Part shown: positions 1 to 11,699 of the stretch, in pieces | Layout of the letters: each line of letters opens with the position of its first letter | How positions within the stretch are numbered: the stretch's first letter is position 1 | Assembly (NCBI GenBank): GCA_032622095.1 | Contig: CP136062.1 | Location: forward strand, 141,688,351 to 141,752,350 | DNA: 64,000 nucleotides | Direction: 5' to 3' | Source of the DNA: Siphonodentalium dalli | Lineage: Eukaryota > Mollusca > Scaphopoda > Gadilida > Siphonodentaliidae | Made by a program: the position numbers and the translations under genes | Notes under the pieces: generated by a model | What the model was told of the DNA's origin: nothing | Databases searched by the model: none | The model's input: only the letters and a program-made list of their open reading frames with translations

Positions 1-312
1 TTGAAAGAAAAGAAAAAATTGAATTAAAAAAAAACATTTTTCTGGTCAATGAACAGACAATCAAATTCGTTAAAACAATAATTTAGTCACTTTTTTTTTT
101 TAAATAAAAAAAAAATTAATATATATTTTTTTTAATCTCAAAAAACATTTTTCTGGCCATTTCAGAACCAAACGATATCAAATGAGTGAAATTATTTTTT
201 AGTCGTACATGGGGGGGGGGGGAAGATATCCAGGGTGGGGGAAAGATATCCTAGGATATCTTCCCCCCCGGGGGGGGGGGGATATATCCAGGGGGGGGGG
301 AGATATCCCTGT
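1..312. other. AT-rich then G-run low-complexity DNA, no gene
   Basis: Bases 1-200 are A/T-rich with homopolymer runs. Bases 209-305 are G-rich runs broken by GATATCC motifs. The centre at 244-261 is a perfect palindrome, AGATATCCTAGGATATCT, next to a C-run/G-run pair, so the patch could fold back on itself. Unit A begins right after it, at about 313. I see no coding sequence here; the short ORFs are G-run artefacts. Confidence 0.7.
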
Positions 313-1227
313 TACACCGGTCGTGTCGTGTACAGATATTTCTCAAAATGGTAGCTATCTAATGCCAAAATCTAGTGATTATTGTGTGAATGGGTGAACA
401 ACACCAGACCAGCTTAATCTCTGAGGGGGTGTTTCTTATACAGTTTAATTGCACTCAGTTAAGAATAAGTATAATTGGGGTGGGGTCCATTTTTGTTCTG
501 TGGACCTGTGTCGAGAAATGGCATGGGTCGCCCATTTTACACCGGGTTGGGTTGTGGGGCCACCATACAACACTCTTTGTATGACCTAAATATGTCAAGG
601 GGTGCTTGAAGGGGCCCAGGAATTGCATGGGTCCCTTAGTTGAACCCATCTGGACGGCAGGCTTTTTGGGTCGGGTGGGTGTGTGGTGAATATTTGTATT
701 GTCTTTGTGTGCCACCATACACCACTCTGTTTGACATAAATCTGTTAAGGGCCAAGAAATGGCATGGGTCCATATATTCATGATTCCCTCTGGACGCCGG
801 CCATTTTTGGATCGGGCGGGGTAAGTGGAGTGAATATTGAGATTGGTTTGGGGTCCGCCCTACAACACCATTTGTCAAAAAACTGAATCGGTCAAGGGGC
901 CCTATTTGAACCCATCTGGACATGCAGTGGCCAGTTTGGAGCGGGGTTGGTGTGTGAAAAGAGTGCCTTGTTTAAAATTCTAAAACACCCTTTGTTTAAC
1001 CAAAATATAAAAATTTCGAATAAGGAATGGAATTCACTTCGTGCTGTTCGAGTCATGAATGGGGAGCGGCAACCAAAACTGATAGTGATACCATTATGTT
1101 TAGCTCTAGTTTCCACAAATTCATACACGTTATTCTCAAATGAAGCAAATCATGTGAGTTAAAGACGCCACATGATTGATGACCCAATATGATCACGATG
1201 GCCATGGCCCTCACACGAACCAACTAC

Positions 1228-1230
<3 letters not shown>

Positions 1231-1287
<57 letters not shown>
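1231..1287. repeat. (TA)n microsatellite, unit A
   Basis: About 28 uninterrupted TA steps. The unit B counterpart at 17765-17846 is longer and interrupted by GC, so this locus is length-variable between copies. Unit D starts just to the right of this point and lacks it. Confidence 0.95.
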
Positions 1288-1290
<3 letters not shown>

Positions 1291-1619
1291 AAATCGGTAA
1301 ATTGCATTTGCTTCACGCCATTAGGTTAAATAGTTTTCGAATTACTGGCTATTCAAACTTTCTAACAGTCGGAAATATAGCGAACATTTTGCAAAGCTGC
1401 AAAATATGAGGAATGTTGCACACTTAAATTCCTAGCAAAAACTTAGGGTCTCCAGATACTTAATAGTGAAAAACCCTCCCCGTGCTCACGTCGCTAACAC
1501 AACATTAGTTCCTATGTTATGAGCGGAATATCATTTGTCATGGAACTTAATATATATATTTTTACACGCTTGTTCCCAGAAGTACAGTGTTAAAGCTGTT
1601 CCATATTTACAAATACGTA

Positions 1620-1800
1620 TGGAACGTACGTTCCACACGCGTCTCGTTGACGTAAAATGACGTTCGCCTCAGCCATGAAACCGGAACTATAAAATAAAAG
1701 CATCATCACACACGACAAAACACGCCCTCTATGTGCCTCGTGCTGTCGCGGAAGGATAGAACTCGAGGCGCAAGCGCCTCTCGTTCTATCCTTCCGCGAC
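1620..1800 (+). promoter_or_regulatory. Promoter-like patch (CRE half-sites, TATA box) followed by a long hairpin, unit A
   Basis: In order there are a perfect palindrome TGGAACGTACGTTCCA (1620-1635), two TGACGT half-sites ten bases apart (1648-1653, 1658-1663), a TATA-like TATAAAAT (1688-1695), and at 1745-1800 a stem-loop with arms of about 27 bases and very few mismatches (arm ends GTCGCGGAAGGATAG and CTATCCTTCCGCGAC). This spacing resembles an RNA polymerase II promoter driving a transcript that starts close to the hairpin. No convincing protein follows. Unit B keeps the hairpin (18300-18355) but has lost the second TGACGT. Unit D keeps both half-sites and the TATA but only the right arm. 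The promoter function is inferred; the hairpin is directly visible. Confidence 0.45.
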
Positions 1801-2651
1801 AACACTCGTGTCGTATCGACAAACCCATTTACACATCACGTCGTTCTGTGTATATATCAAGACATGTGCACTTGCTATACATGATGACTATAAAGAGCGA
1901 TTGTTTCACTCATGTGTGCGAATCTGATAACAGCTGGTGAATTTATGTGGTTTGAGTGACGCGGTTCGAGGGTTCCGTTGGTGGTGTCCCACTTATAATT
2001 TTCAACTACCACACCCCTTGAACCAGTCTAAATTTCGTTATTTGACACCACCCCTCCCCGTGAGCGAAATTTTCCAACTATAATAGTACCACAAATATTC
2101 AACATGATAAATGAACTCCTGTTGGTTGTATGGAACTTGTCCAAATGATGGTGATGTTAGTCCTAACATAAATTGGTCAAATATTTGGAAAATATAGACT
2201 TGGTCTAAAAAATAACTAATCACACAATATAGATTTTGTTGGTAAAAGTATCAAACAATGTTAACCTGTTTGTGGTCTGAAGTATCTAACTAAATTTAAT
2301 GTTGTTTCAGACATAAGATTTCCAACTGTTGAACAAGGTGATGATCGTTGGTTGGGGGGGGGGGGGATGAGACACATCCACCCCTTTTGCCATGACATTG
2401 CCCCCGAATGACGTCGGTTCTCTCACTATATACACGGTACATCCGTACATTAGTTTATCGTGTTTTATTGAAGCCATTTTGATTGCCATAATGTACCAAA
2501 AAATCAATAAATTATCTTTGTTTACAAAATTAATGAGAGTTGAAAATTATTTGGCATTTAATATAACTTTGCTCACCATGCACGTGCAGTTTTGTTCTCT
2601 GTTTTGTTCTTTAAGATGGAATTGTCCCCACATTTCCGATATATCTCCCAA

Positions 2652-5629
2652 TCTATATCTATATTTGCGAATGTCTGTCTGTCTGTCTGTCTGTCTGTGT
2701 TCTATAGAAATTCACAGTGGACCACCTAGATGACACAAAAGGGGTCTAATAGGGGTAACTTTTTACAAGAAAGATAACGGCGAGGGTTATAATTTTCTAA
2801 AGTGACGCCGTTGTTGTCAGGGGCAGAAAAGGGGGAGTGGCAGAAAATAATATGTCGCCGATTGCCACCAAACTTATATATAATCACCCCCATAATATGA
2901 GGAATCTAATGGTGTGGTTTAAATATGTCAAGAGTGGCGCCGTTCGCATCAGGGATGCCCGGAATGGGAGAGGGGCACCAAAATTGATCAAAAATAATTT
3001 TAGCGCCGAATTCCACCAAATTGATGCACATTCTTCTGAGATCTTCTCCATGATACAAGGAATCTTATTGTATGATTTAAAGACGCCAAATTGGTGCCGT
3101 TGGGGTGATAGATTGGGGGGGGGGGGCGGTGGGGGGGGGGGGGGTAATAAATCTGATAAGAATTCGTTTAGTCGCCGATTGCCACGAAACTTATACAAAT
3201 TCATCCCCATGGTATGAGGTGTCTAATTGCGTGGCTTAAAGCTGTCAAAAGTAGCGTCATTCGATTCAGGGGTGCACTGAAAGGGAGAGGGGCACCAAAA
3301 TTGATACACAATATTTTTGGCGCCAATTTCCACCAAATTGATACACATTCTTATCCATGATTTGAGGAATATAATCGTGTGATTTTAAAGACGTCATATT
3401 GGTGCTGCTTTGGTGAGAGATGGGGTGGGGTGGGGTGAACACTAAATTTGATAACAAATTGTTTAGTCGCGGATTAGCACCAAACTTACAAATAATACTC
3501 GCCATGATATCAGGAGTCTAATTGTGTGGTTTAAAGGTGTCAAAAGTGGGGCCATTCGAGTCAGGGGTGCACAGATGGTGAGAGGGACACACACATTGAT
3601 AAACAATATGTTTAGCACGGATTTCCACCTGATTGAAAAAATATTCTTCTCCGTGATATGAATAATCTAATCGTGTGGTTTAAATGCGCCAAATTGGTGC
3701 CGTTTTGGGTGAGAGATATGCAATGGTGGCCCTAAATATGATACGAATTTGTATACTCGCCAATTATATTAAATTTTATATATATTCATCTCTATAATGA
3801 GTCTAAGTGTGTGGTTTAATTATATCAAAAGTGGCGCCGCTTGAATCCGAAATAGGGACGGGAGGGTCACCAAAAACTTATACAAATATGTTAGTGCCAA
3901 TTACCATCAAACTCATACACGTTCTTCTCAAATGATACAATGAATCAAATATTTGCGAATATCTGTCTGTGTTCTATATATAACTTTAAGGGTACGATCG
4001 AGATGGCACCAAGGCGGTCTAACAGGGGTACATTTTTTAATGGTGCGGGTTAAAATTTTCTAACGTGACGTTGTTGGTGTCAGGGGATGGCTATTTTTAG
4101 CGCAGATTTAGACCAAATTGATATATTATTATTCTCCGTGATACGAGGGATATAAACGTGTGATCTAAAGACGCGAAATTGGTGCCGTTTGGGTGAGAGA
4201 TGGGGGGGGGGGTAATAACTATGATAAGAATTTGTTTACCGATTACCACCAGACTTATATATAATCATCTCCATTATATAATGCATGCACGAATCTAATA
4301 GACGTGGTTTAAATATGACAAAAGTGGCGTGGTTCAAGTCATGCATGAGGGGAGTTGCACCAAAGTTGATACAAATATATTTAGCGCGGATTCCACCAAA
4401 TTCATGCACGTTCTTCTCTAATGATATGATGAATTAAATCACATTTGGGGTCGTTTGGGTCATGGATGGCGAGAGGAAATTCACTAGCATTTATAAGATT
4501 GTTCAATTCGCCGATATCCAACAAAGTTATATATAGTCATCTCCCAGGCCATCTCCATGTCGTTCTAATGAGTTTTTGGCATTCCAATTTCACAATCTCG
4601 ACAAATGGTTACCGAATTAAGTCACTTGAACAATTATATCTTCTCAACTGCCATATTTATATGGGGATGGAAATCAGGTCATTCCTATAATGATCTAGCA
4701 GCACAGATACATAGAATAAAGCATTAAAAGTATATTTATATCAATCTATTTAAGAGATACATATATTCATTCAAACTGTGGGACCTTGAATCGTCAGAAG
4801 ATTGCATATTAGAATGGCTCATGTATATATTATAACACAATTGAGTCTGTCCCATTCAATATAGTTTCCACAAAAAAAGTTACAATTGCCTAGAGATATG
4901 GAAATGTAGAGCAGGCCAGTTCAAAAATAGTGGTCACAGTGTGCAGTCAAATATGGTTACTTCTGAGATAAAGGAAAACACAGTTCGTAGCACATGACTT
5001 TTCAGGATCCTCCAATGGTGACATCTGACAAGGGTAAATCTGCCCGATACAGAGGATGTCTTTCATTTTTTAGAACAGACTCATCGCCTAACATAAACAA
5101 CTCAAAATCTCGCTGTGTCTGGCACATGTAGCTGCTATAACTGCATAACATCATTTCTTTTAAACTGAAAATGATTAGCCAGTATATAGCACCAGAACAG
5201 AGGAGCGCCTGGATATATCTTAAAAACATCTGTATCTTCATGAAGATATGATAAACTAGATTGATTGATTGATACATCTCTATGTAAATCACAATTGTCG
5301 TCTTTTATTTTTTCGAACTAATGTGTTTATGGTGTTCATGTTTTGTGCTATAACGTCTGAGGTATACGCAGTTGTAAATAAATAAATACTTCTTTATTGG
5401 TGGGATGGATTAAACGCGATAAACAAAATGATAATCGCTCCGACCTGACAAGGTGAGCAACTACTTATATTCCATGTGTAAGAATAATGTTTTGTGATGC
5501 CATTTGGATATACAATTTATGAGAATACGTGTAACACGTTGAGAGCAAGTGTATTCTCTATTCCCACCAAAATATCCACAGAGGGTTTCACATCACTTTA
5601 ACCTGGGCAACGCCGGGTAACCCTGCTAG
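2652..5629 (+). mobile_element. Helitron-like non-autonomous element, unit A copy
   Basis: The left end is TCTATATCTATATTTGCG followed by a (CTGT)n run (about 2673-2698), preceded by A. The right end is GGGCAACGCCGGGTAACC followed by CTGCTAG at 5629, then T. A 5' TC, a GC-rich short hairpin just before a 3' CTAG, and insertion between A and T with no target duplication are the marks of Helitrons. The interior is mostly a diverged tandem array (2830-4700) plus AT-rich filler, with no Rep/helicase reading frame, so this copy is non-autonomous. Matching copies lie at 20067-22976 and 46167-49141. The 3' end is better supported than the 5' end, because a similar start motif also occurs internally near 3963. 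Confidence 0.45.
2830..4700. repeat. Diverged tandem array inside the Helitron-like element
   Basis: A block of roughly 150-170 bp recurs about ten times. Its landmarks are CACCAAA(C/A)TTNATAC, then a TGATATGAGGAATCTAAT-like segment, GTGTGGTTTAAA, and AAATTGGTGCCGTTTGGG or AGTGGCGCCGTTCG. The monomers differ strongly from one another yet are conserved position by position between units A, B and D. The array is therefore older than the unit duplication. Poly-G runs near 3113-3145 and 4201-4211 vary in length between copies. The ORFs here are chance frames with no domain. Confidence 0.75.
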
Positions 5630-5880
5630 TTGTATATATGTTCGGTTTATGGATCGATTTTTTACATGGATTTCTCAATTCGATCTGACGAAATACCTTC
5701 CACATGCTATCCAAATATCCAATAATTCATGCAAGAGAACATACTCATCCCGTTATCTCCACAATCAGCTAATTAAACTGACCGGTATTTATTCTCACTG
5801 ATTAATGACAACTCAGTGGGTGTTCATACATGGCTTTGACAACTCACAGCAGTTTCAGATTGGATACGGCCATCGTTGGG

Positions 5881-6819
5881 CCAGGCCAAGTCCAAGTCTT
5901 CTCGTACTAAAACCAGCTAAGATATTGGGATGGCTAGATGCTGGCATTTAGTCCGAGTTCGCGCCCTATACATTCTTATGACACGAGTTAAGCGTTAAAA
6001 AAATGACCCGCTCAAATAAATCCACAATTATATGAAATAAAATATCACAATTGCGACAATAAACGGATATTTTCCGCAGAAGACATGCTATTTGATCTGA
6101 AACCCACATCAGTTGTGAATTGACAGCGGTAATTTAATGTGACAAAAGACATTTACCGCAGTGTTTACATATTTTTTAAAGTATGCGACCTCAGTTGACC
6201 TCGCGAACTGTGTTCGGCACGTTCCGTTGAAAATATTCCGTAGATTTTCGGCTATATATAACCACGCACATGACGATGAATTTTCCATTGTAATCGTAAT
6301 TATGTGTGTCAATAAATAAATAAATACATAGATTAAGTAAACATTGAAGATATAAATGTAATACATTAAATAAATTACGGGAATTACAACCCTCTCACAG
6401 TTTAAAACAGTGTAAACACAACGAGCATTAGAATACTATGGGGTCTGCCATTTTGTTTGTACTGGACTATGCGGAAGTTCTTCGTAACACTTCGGCTTTC
6501 AGTTAAAACGTAAAAAAAAACTAAAAACAGCGATGTCGGTGACAATCAACCGGAATATTCTATGCGTAATTTAACATGAAAGTTAGATTATTATACCTCA
6601 TTATGACCATAAGATGTCACTCTTTCCGATGTATATAACATCATGTATTGATTTGTTAGGTAAATCGAGTAAAATACACCACATATTCCCGCCACAAATC
6701 CTGGGCGTAACTCGTGTCATAAGAATGTATAGGGCGCGAACTCGGACTAAATGCCAGCATCTAGCCATCCCAATATCTTAGCTGGTTTTAGTACGAGAAG
6801 ACTTGGACTAGGCCAGGCC
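5881..6819. mobile_element. Foldback element with ~110 bp terminal inverted arms, unit A
   Basis: Bases 5881-5990 and 6708-6819 are near-perfect inverted repeats; they include TTCTCGTACTAAAACCAGC on one side and its complement on the other. The 717 bp between them are AT-rich and have no recognisable gene. The outer ends carry GGCCAGGCC motifs. I could not fix a target-site duplication. The same structure is at 23227-24166, and in unit D it is split by a 5.65 kb insertion (arms at 49391-49502 and 55874-55985). It is most likely a large MITE or foldback transposon of unassigned superfamily. Confidence 0.7.
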
Positions 6820-7177
6820 AGGCAAAGGTGTAGCTTTGTTTAATGATTTGGAGAATGTTTGGATGAATGTACATGAATGACTATCGTTGTGGGGGGCATG
6901 TGACAAATCACCCCCGTATCGCAGTGACATTGTCCCTGAGATTGCCTGTATGACTTTGGTTTTACATTAGTTTAGCATGTATTGTTTGTGCTGAACCGAT
7001 TCCTAATATTCCAACGCCGATCGATCGAGAAAACGCTATATTTTACAAAGTTGCTTCACAATTCTTGGATAAACTGCTCGACAACTTATGAAACAGACGA
7101 TGAACAAAACATGTAACAATGATTGGAATAAACAATCAATCAAGCTGCGCCGGTGCATCATTACAGATCATATACCC

Positions 7178-7233
7178 GTGCATTATCTTATATATGCGTA
7201 CATGTAGCCTCGCATATATATAAGAGAATGCAC
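7178..7233. repeat. 56-bp palindrome with GTGCATT...AATGCAC arms, unit A
   Basis: The arms CTTATATATGCG and CGCATATATATAAG face each other across a short loop (TACATGTAGCCT), with GTGCATT/AATGCAC at the outer ends. About 30 bp further right another half-motif, GGCTCTTATATATATATGCG, follows. Copies lie at 24527-24582 and 39327-39382; unit D keeps only the left half, before a deletion. The core motif is also found in the piggyBac-like MITE at 14875. Confidence 0.8.
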
Positions 7234-7629
7234 TGGCTAACAAGGTCAATGTAAATATTTTAAGGCTCTTATATATATATGCGAGGCTCCATATGGGAGA
7301 AAATAAATATGAAGCCCCCCTGTCCGCAAATGCTTCTATCAATTAATATTGATTATATTTCGAATTTTCTGGTATAATCAATGGTACAATCAATTTGGGA
7401 CATTCCAGTGACGGCGTTCGTTCTGAGCGTATCATGGGCGATAGCTCTATTTAAAACATCTTAAAATGGTAACGAAAAAATGTCCCACATGGCCATCGCA
7501 TTATGTAAGAAAATATCGATATAAAATCAATACTAATTGATAGAAGCGTGTCCGGAAAGGTGTCTTCGACTCATATTTATTATTTTATACTCCGGAAACC
7601 AGATAAAACGTATTTAGGAAGGGATCGAC

Positions 7630-8130
7630 CATCTTTAACTCCAGTGTGGACTAATCAATCTAAACCAAAGTTGGCATGTCAGTTTCTCAGCCAAAACTAC
7701 ATATCAAGTTCGAATATGGGTTCTGTCCAGTGATTTCAGCATGAGTTACGACTTCGAAATTACATGTACATATACAAATGTACATGTGCCTGCATGATTT
7801 AATAACATTTTGGTTTGCAACAGATTTACGCAGTTCGGAATATTTTATCAGAAGTTTGTATAGAAATACAGGTCGACAAGTTCAACTATGGGTTCAGATC
7901 AACGCGTTTTCACGAGTGGTGCAGACAGGTTTCAGACTTGGAATTTATCCAATTTGAAAACATATTTGTTTCTGACTGATAACTCCAGATTTGGTTATTT
8001 TCTCGCAACTAAAATTGGTACATGTGTGCTTTCAAAATTGCAGGCAACTTCAACGTTTCGAATATGGGTAGGGTCCTCCGTTGATTTTGCACGAGTTCAA
8101 GCCCTTCTCAACATAATTAATCCGAGTTGA
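7630..8130. repeat. Diverged ~170-180 bp tandem repeat (three monomers), unit A
   Basis: Three related blocks each contain a GTTCGAATATGGG- or GTTCAACTATGGG-like motif followed by a GATTT...GCA(C/T)GAGT segment and a TTTGG...GCAAC segment. The counterparts are about 24990-25490, 39760-40270 and, shortened, 56370-56720. ORFs of 60-117 residues cross the repeats but change frame between copies, so I read this as non-coding repeat. Confidence 0.5.
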
Positions 8131-9477
8131 TGTAATTTTTTATGAGTTTAACAAACTGGCGTATTTAGCCACGCCCAAGCGATGCTCTTGAATTCGGAAC
8201 ATTTAGTTCCGATAGTTACTACATGTTTTCATTTTATTATTTATTTTGTAATTAAAATATGTTGATATATTTTGCATTGCTTACTCTCTAAATTGAAGTC
8301 GTGACAATGATAGCCTCGGACCCGTTTGTCTCTAGCATGTGACAATACAGAGCGTTTGTTTAATTATTTATTTAAACGTTGAAAATAAAGAGCGTTCGTC
8401 TACATTATGTGATAAACGTTGAATGCAGTTGATAAATATTTCCGACTTTGTCTGACTTTGTTAAGTCTTTCTCATGCATACGAATTATGTATAAATAAGT
8501 ATTTCAGATATTGATCGGCCCATTTTGTTAACAGGAACGCTACAAAAGCAAGACATTCCTATATTTAGTTATTATCCCACTTGCAGGTTGGGGATATACT
8601 TGATTTGTTTGAACATATTTATTGTGACCCAAATATTACAACATCCTAAAGGAGATCGACCTATAATCGTCAGTTTTTTACTTACCGTTTAAATTTCGAA
8701 ATAGCACGAGCACAAGGAACGCAGTCCATAGAACTAAATATTCACAAAATCATTCCTTTACTTGGAAAACACAATATACCAACATTATAATTAGTCGAGA
8801 TCGAAGTAGTATAAAACAGAACTTTTAAGTGAGTACCCACGACCTGACGAATCAATGATGGGGGTAACATAAAGTCGGCAAGGCATACGACATTGAGTCG
8901 CCATACCCGACCTATAGTCGTCAGTATGTAAGTTAAAAAAAACAAATGACATTTGAACACTGAAAAACGAAACTATGAATCGTGAACAATTATTTATTGT
9001 AGTTATGAATCTTGATTCTGATTAACGGAAAGTCTCTTGCAGCTTCCTCGAATGCCGCGACGTATACATCTGCCACGAGAAAGACGGTCATGCGCAGCTG
9101 TTGCGGCCCAGTTCGTCTGCTCAGAAGTATGTAAATAACTGAATTTAATTACAAATCAGACGAGCAATGTCATGAATATCTCGTTTTATTTGTTCAGACA
9201 ACGATTTGCTTCATTATTAGATAGATTCCGAGTGATATTTTAAAGAAACTGGACTTTGCGAACACCATGCGTGCCTTTAAGCTATAGTTCCAAGAAGAAA
9301 CAGTGTATTTTCATTGTCGAATATCCAATAATCGCCAAAGAACATTAACATATCATACCCACAGAGAATGTCCACATAAAATAGTCTCTAACTTTTCTCT
9401 CACGTAACACATCTCGCCCATGAATTTAAACCTGCCACAGAATTAAAGTCCACATCATCAAGTGCAGCTAGACTTGA

Positions 9478-9957
9478 TCAATCATCGTTGTGCTTTCCTT
9501 TGATGATGTTAACGAACTCATTGTAATTGAAGTGTCCTCCGGAGATAGGTGCTTCCTTCCAGGTCCGCGCGATCTCATCTTTAGTGAAGTTATCTCCCAT
9601 GTTTTGAAGCAGATCTTTGAGGTATGCTTCCGGAATTGTTCCTTTCCCTTCCTCGTCGAACATTTTGAAAGCATCAATAAGTGTACTCTCAGAATCCGTC
9701 CCGCCGATTTTCTCCCCAAACAAGGTCAGAAACATCGTGAAGTTAAGCGGACCTGGAGCCTCTTTCAGCATTTCTTTAAGATCCTTATCGTTCGGCGTCT
9801 TTCCGAATTGCGAATAAATTTCTTTCAAATCAACCAACTCGATCAAGCCATCTCTATTAGAATCGATCACAGAGAAAGCCTCTTTAAGTTCCTGCATAAC
9901 TTTCTGTGGGAGTTTGGTGAAGGCTCCTGAAGCGCATTGTTTCGTCTTGTCAGCCAT
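9478..9957 (-). CDS. Myosin regulatory light chain, copy 1 (159 aa, intronless)
   Basis: The product is an EF-hand protein of the myosin II regulatory light chain type, which binds the myosin heavy-chain neck and, in molluscan muscle, helps make contraction calcium-dependent. The first EF-hand loop (residues 32-43, D-S-N-R-D-G-L-I-E-L-V-D) keeps acidic residues at positions 1, 5, 9 and 12 and Gly at position 6, as expected for the divalent-cation site. The segment KEAPGPLNFTMFL and the later motif NMGDNFTKDEI are family hallmarks. The length of 159 fits the family (scallop about 157). The start was chosen as MADKTK; an in-frame Met nine codons upstream extends the frame, but the other copies start at MADK. 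There is no vertebrate-type phosphorylatable RATS motif. The lack of introns is odd for this family and suggests a retrocopy amplified with the unit. Copy 3 differs by one residue. Confidence 0.93.
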   Translation of the reverse strand: MADKTKQCASGAFTKLPQKVMQELKEAFSVIDSNRDGLIELVDLKEIYSQFGKTPNDKDLKEMLKEAPGPLNFTMFLTLFGEKIGGTDSESTLIDAFKMFDEEGKGTIPEAYLKDLLQNMGDNFTKDEIARTWKEAPISGGHFNYNEFVNIIKGKHNDD

Positions 9958-10042
9958 TTCGATTCTTGATTTCGATATCGACAACAGGAACGTATGTCAG
10001 CCAGCGAATTGTGAGGTTTGATGATGATTTCAGAGTCCGATA

Positions 10043-10101
10043 CTCTTATACCGCCGGGTAGCATGAGCGCATCACACCCGCTGGTGGCATATGTGATGTC
10101 A
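10043..10101 (-). promoter_or_regulatory. TATA box and degenerate CRE upstream of light-chain copy 1
   Basis: On the minus strand TATAAGAG (10043-10050) lies about 90 bases upstream of the MADK start. Farther upstream, TGATGTCA (10094-10101) replaces the perfect palindrome TGACGTCA of copies 2 and 3. Relative to those copies, about 24 bases just upstream of the TATA box are missing here, so copy 1 may be regulated differently. Confidence 0.6.
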
Positions 10102-10828
10102 TACTGGGCACAGCACCCGGTGTATGGCAATACTCGTATCTGATATGGCCGGTCAACTAATTGGATATATGTTAATTGTGTATAACAACGGATAAAGATG
10201 TCATAATTATGTTATATCAACGTCCGTCTTACATATTAATTCAAGAATAAACATCCCGCGTATGAGGGCTGCTGGGTATGCATTCATGCTGCATACCCAC
10301 ATCTTGTCCTTGTTTTCAATCTGTGGATTTCTATAATTCAAGAATTAGTAATATTCATAAACGACCATCCCTTTTATCTGGTCATGCAAGCACCACGTCC
10401 GATGTCAGTCCATGCATGCTATCAATCTATGGGGAACCACAGAGCGATTTTAGTCTAGACGCGGCTGTTGGTCCTGATTTTGGTTTAGATATATATTCAG
10501 GGTTTCAGACCTCCAATTACAATCGTCGTCTGTTGTGTTCTGTTGAAAAAATGCAGAAAACTGAATATGACTTATAAACTAGACCTAAAATACCAAAGAA
10601 TATAATTAAGTTATTGAAAATTTGACCAATAAATTCTTTTTGTCCCTTTAAAACAACGAAATTGTCTGAAATATTTGCATTGAAAATTCAATATCAAACA
10701 AAATAACGCATTTTACGTGGCACTTCTCGTTCCAAACCTGCTATTCTATACATACATTTGTAAGATTCAAAATAAAAGGTAATTATGTCATATATCATAA
10801 TAATTAGTCTGGAACCCTGAATACATCT

Positions 10829-11670
10829 TTAATATTTTGGACATGCATAGGGATATTTTGAAGTCCATGTTTGCAAAAGATAAGATATTGTGACCACGTT
10901 TTGACTCAGAACTACTGGCCTTGATGACGGTCGAATATAGCCGTTATACTTGGATCTTTCAATATCCAACAGAGCAGCAACACAAGCAGCTACGTCTGGT
11001 GTCAGATTGCCAACTTTATTGGTACCGTCGAACACGGCAACAGTATTCTTGTCGTGCCCCGTTTGATTCTCGCATTAGGCGGGAACCATCAGGGGTGGTC
11101 CAAACGTTAGCCATTTTTTTGTGGGATAAGGCCGGCGGTTACCAATGTGTGCTCTCGTTTTTCGAGTTGTTGAGATTGACTTTCGTGACAATTATTGTTG
11201 TCACTGCATTGGAGCTTAAGACGCTTCCATGATTGAATGGTATTGAATTGAAGATCTGCGTGCACTTTGAATGCTTCTTTATAAAAGCGCTTTTTTGTGG
11301 ATTGATCGAGCATTCAATCGCTAGGCTGGTGCACAGGTCCCCAGACGTGGTCACACCACCATCGGCACAAATACTGGCATCGCTGGCGACTACAAGCGAT
11401 TCTTGGTAACCGTGCCCACATGCCACGTTGATAATTCCGTCTTCACATATACAAACATTGATTGGTTTGTCCTCTTTGTCTGGTGGATTGGCGACTGCTG
11501 TTCTGCAAGACTTGTAGTTTCATCATCCTGTTCATCTTGGGTTTCTTGTTCGCTTCCCAACGATACGTCTAGGTTAATGTTATTTGGATCAGCATCACTA
11601 GAACAACCACATAGTAACATCACAGTCTCATCACAGTTATATATTTTGCTCCGGATTATATCGCAAGACG
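10829..11670 (-). pseudogene. Decayed cysteine-containing gene, possibly lectin-like, copy A
   Basis: Read on the minus strand, successive frames give NCDETVMLLCGCSSD, an acidic linker (SEQETQDEQ), NPPDKEDKPINVCICEDG, IINVACG, VASDASICADGGVTT and LAIECSINPQ, then PLVTAGLIPQ, DDARLMRESNGARQE-like and FDGTNKVGNLTPDVAA segments. Compared with copies C and D, one base is missing here near 11492, which throws the acidic linker out of frame with PPDKED. More breaks follow. The CEDG...NVxC...VxSDAS pattern recalls galactose/rhamnose-binding (SUEL) lectin domains, but weakly. I do not recognise the C-terminal part. It lies about 870 bases upstream of the light-chain gene on the same strand. Confidence 0.4.
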
Positions 11671-11699
11671 TTCGATTCGAGTGTTGTCCCCAATAAGGT

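Noticed and set aside
1945..1985. tRNA-like B box (GGTTCGAGGGTTCC), possible tRNA-derived SINE
   Set aside because: No A box at proper distance and no cloverleaf could be drawn.
2830..4700. CRISPR-like array (spaced repeats in the tandem region)
   Set aside because: Monomers are 150-170 bp and diverged, with no short constant repeat and no unique spacers; the DNA is eukaryotic.
9490..9930. 146-residue plus-strand ORF antisense to the light chain (also at 41615 and 58081)
   Set aside because: It mirrors the conserved EF-hand gene on the other strand; its conservation follows from the light chain, and it has no domain of its own.
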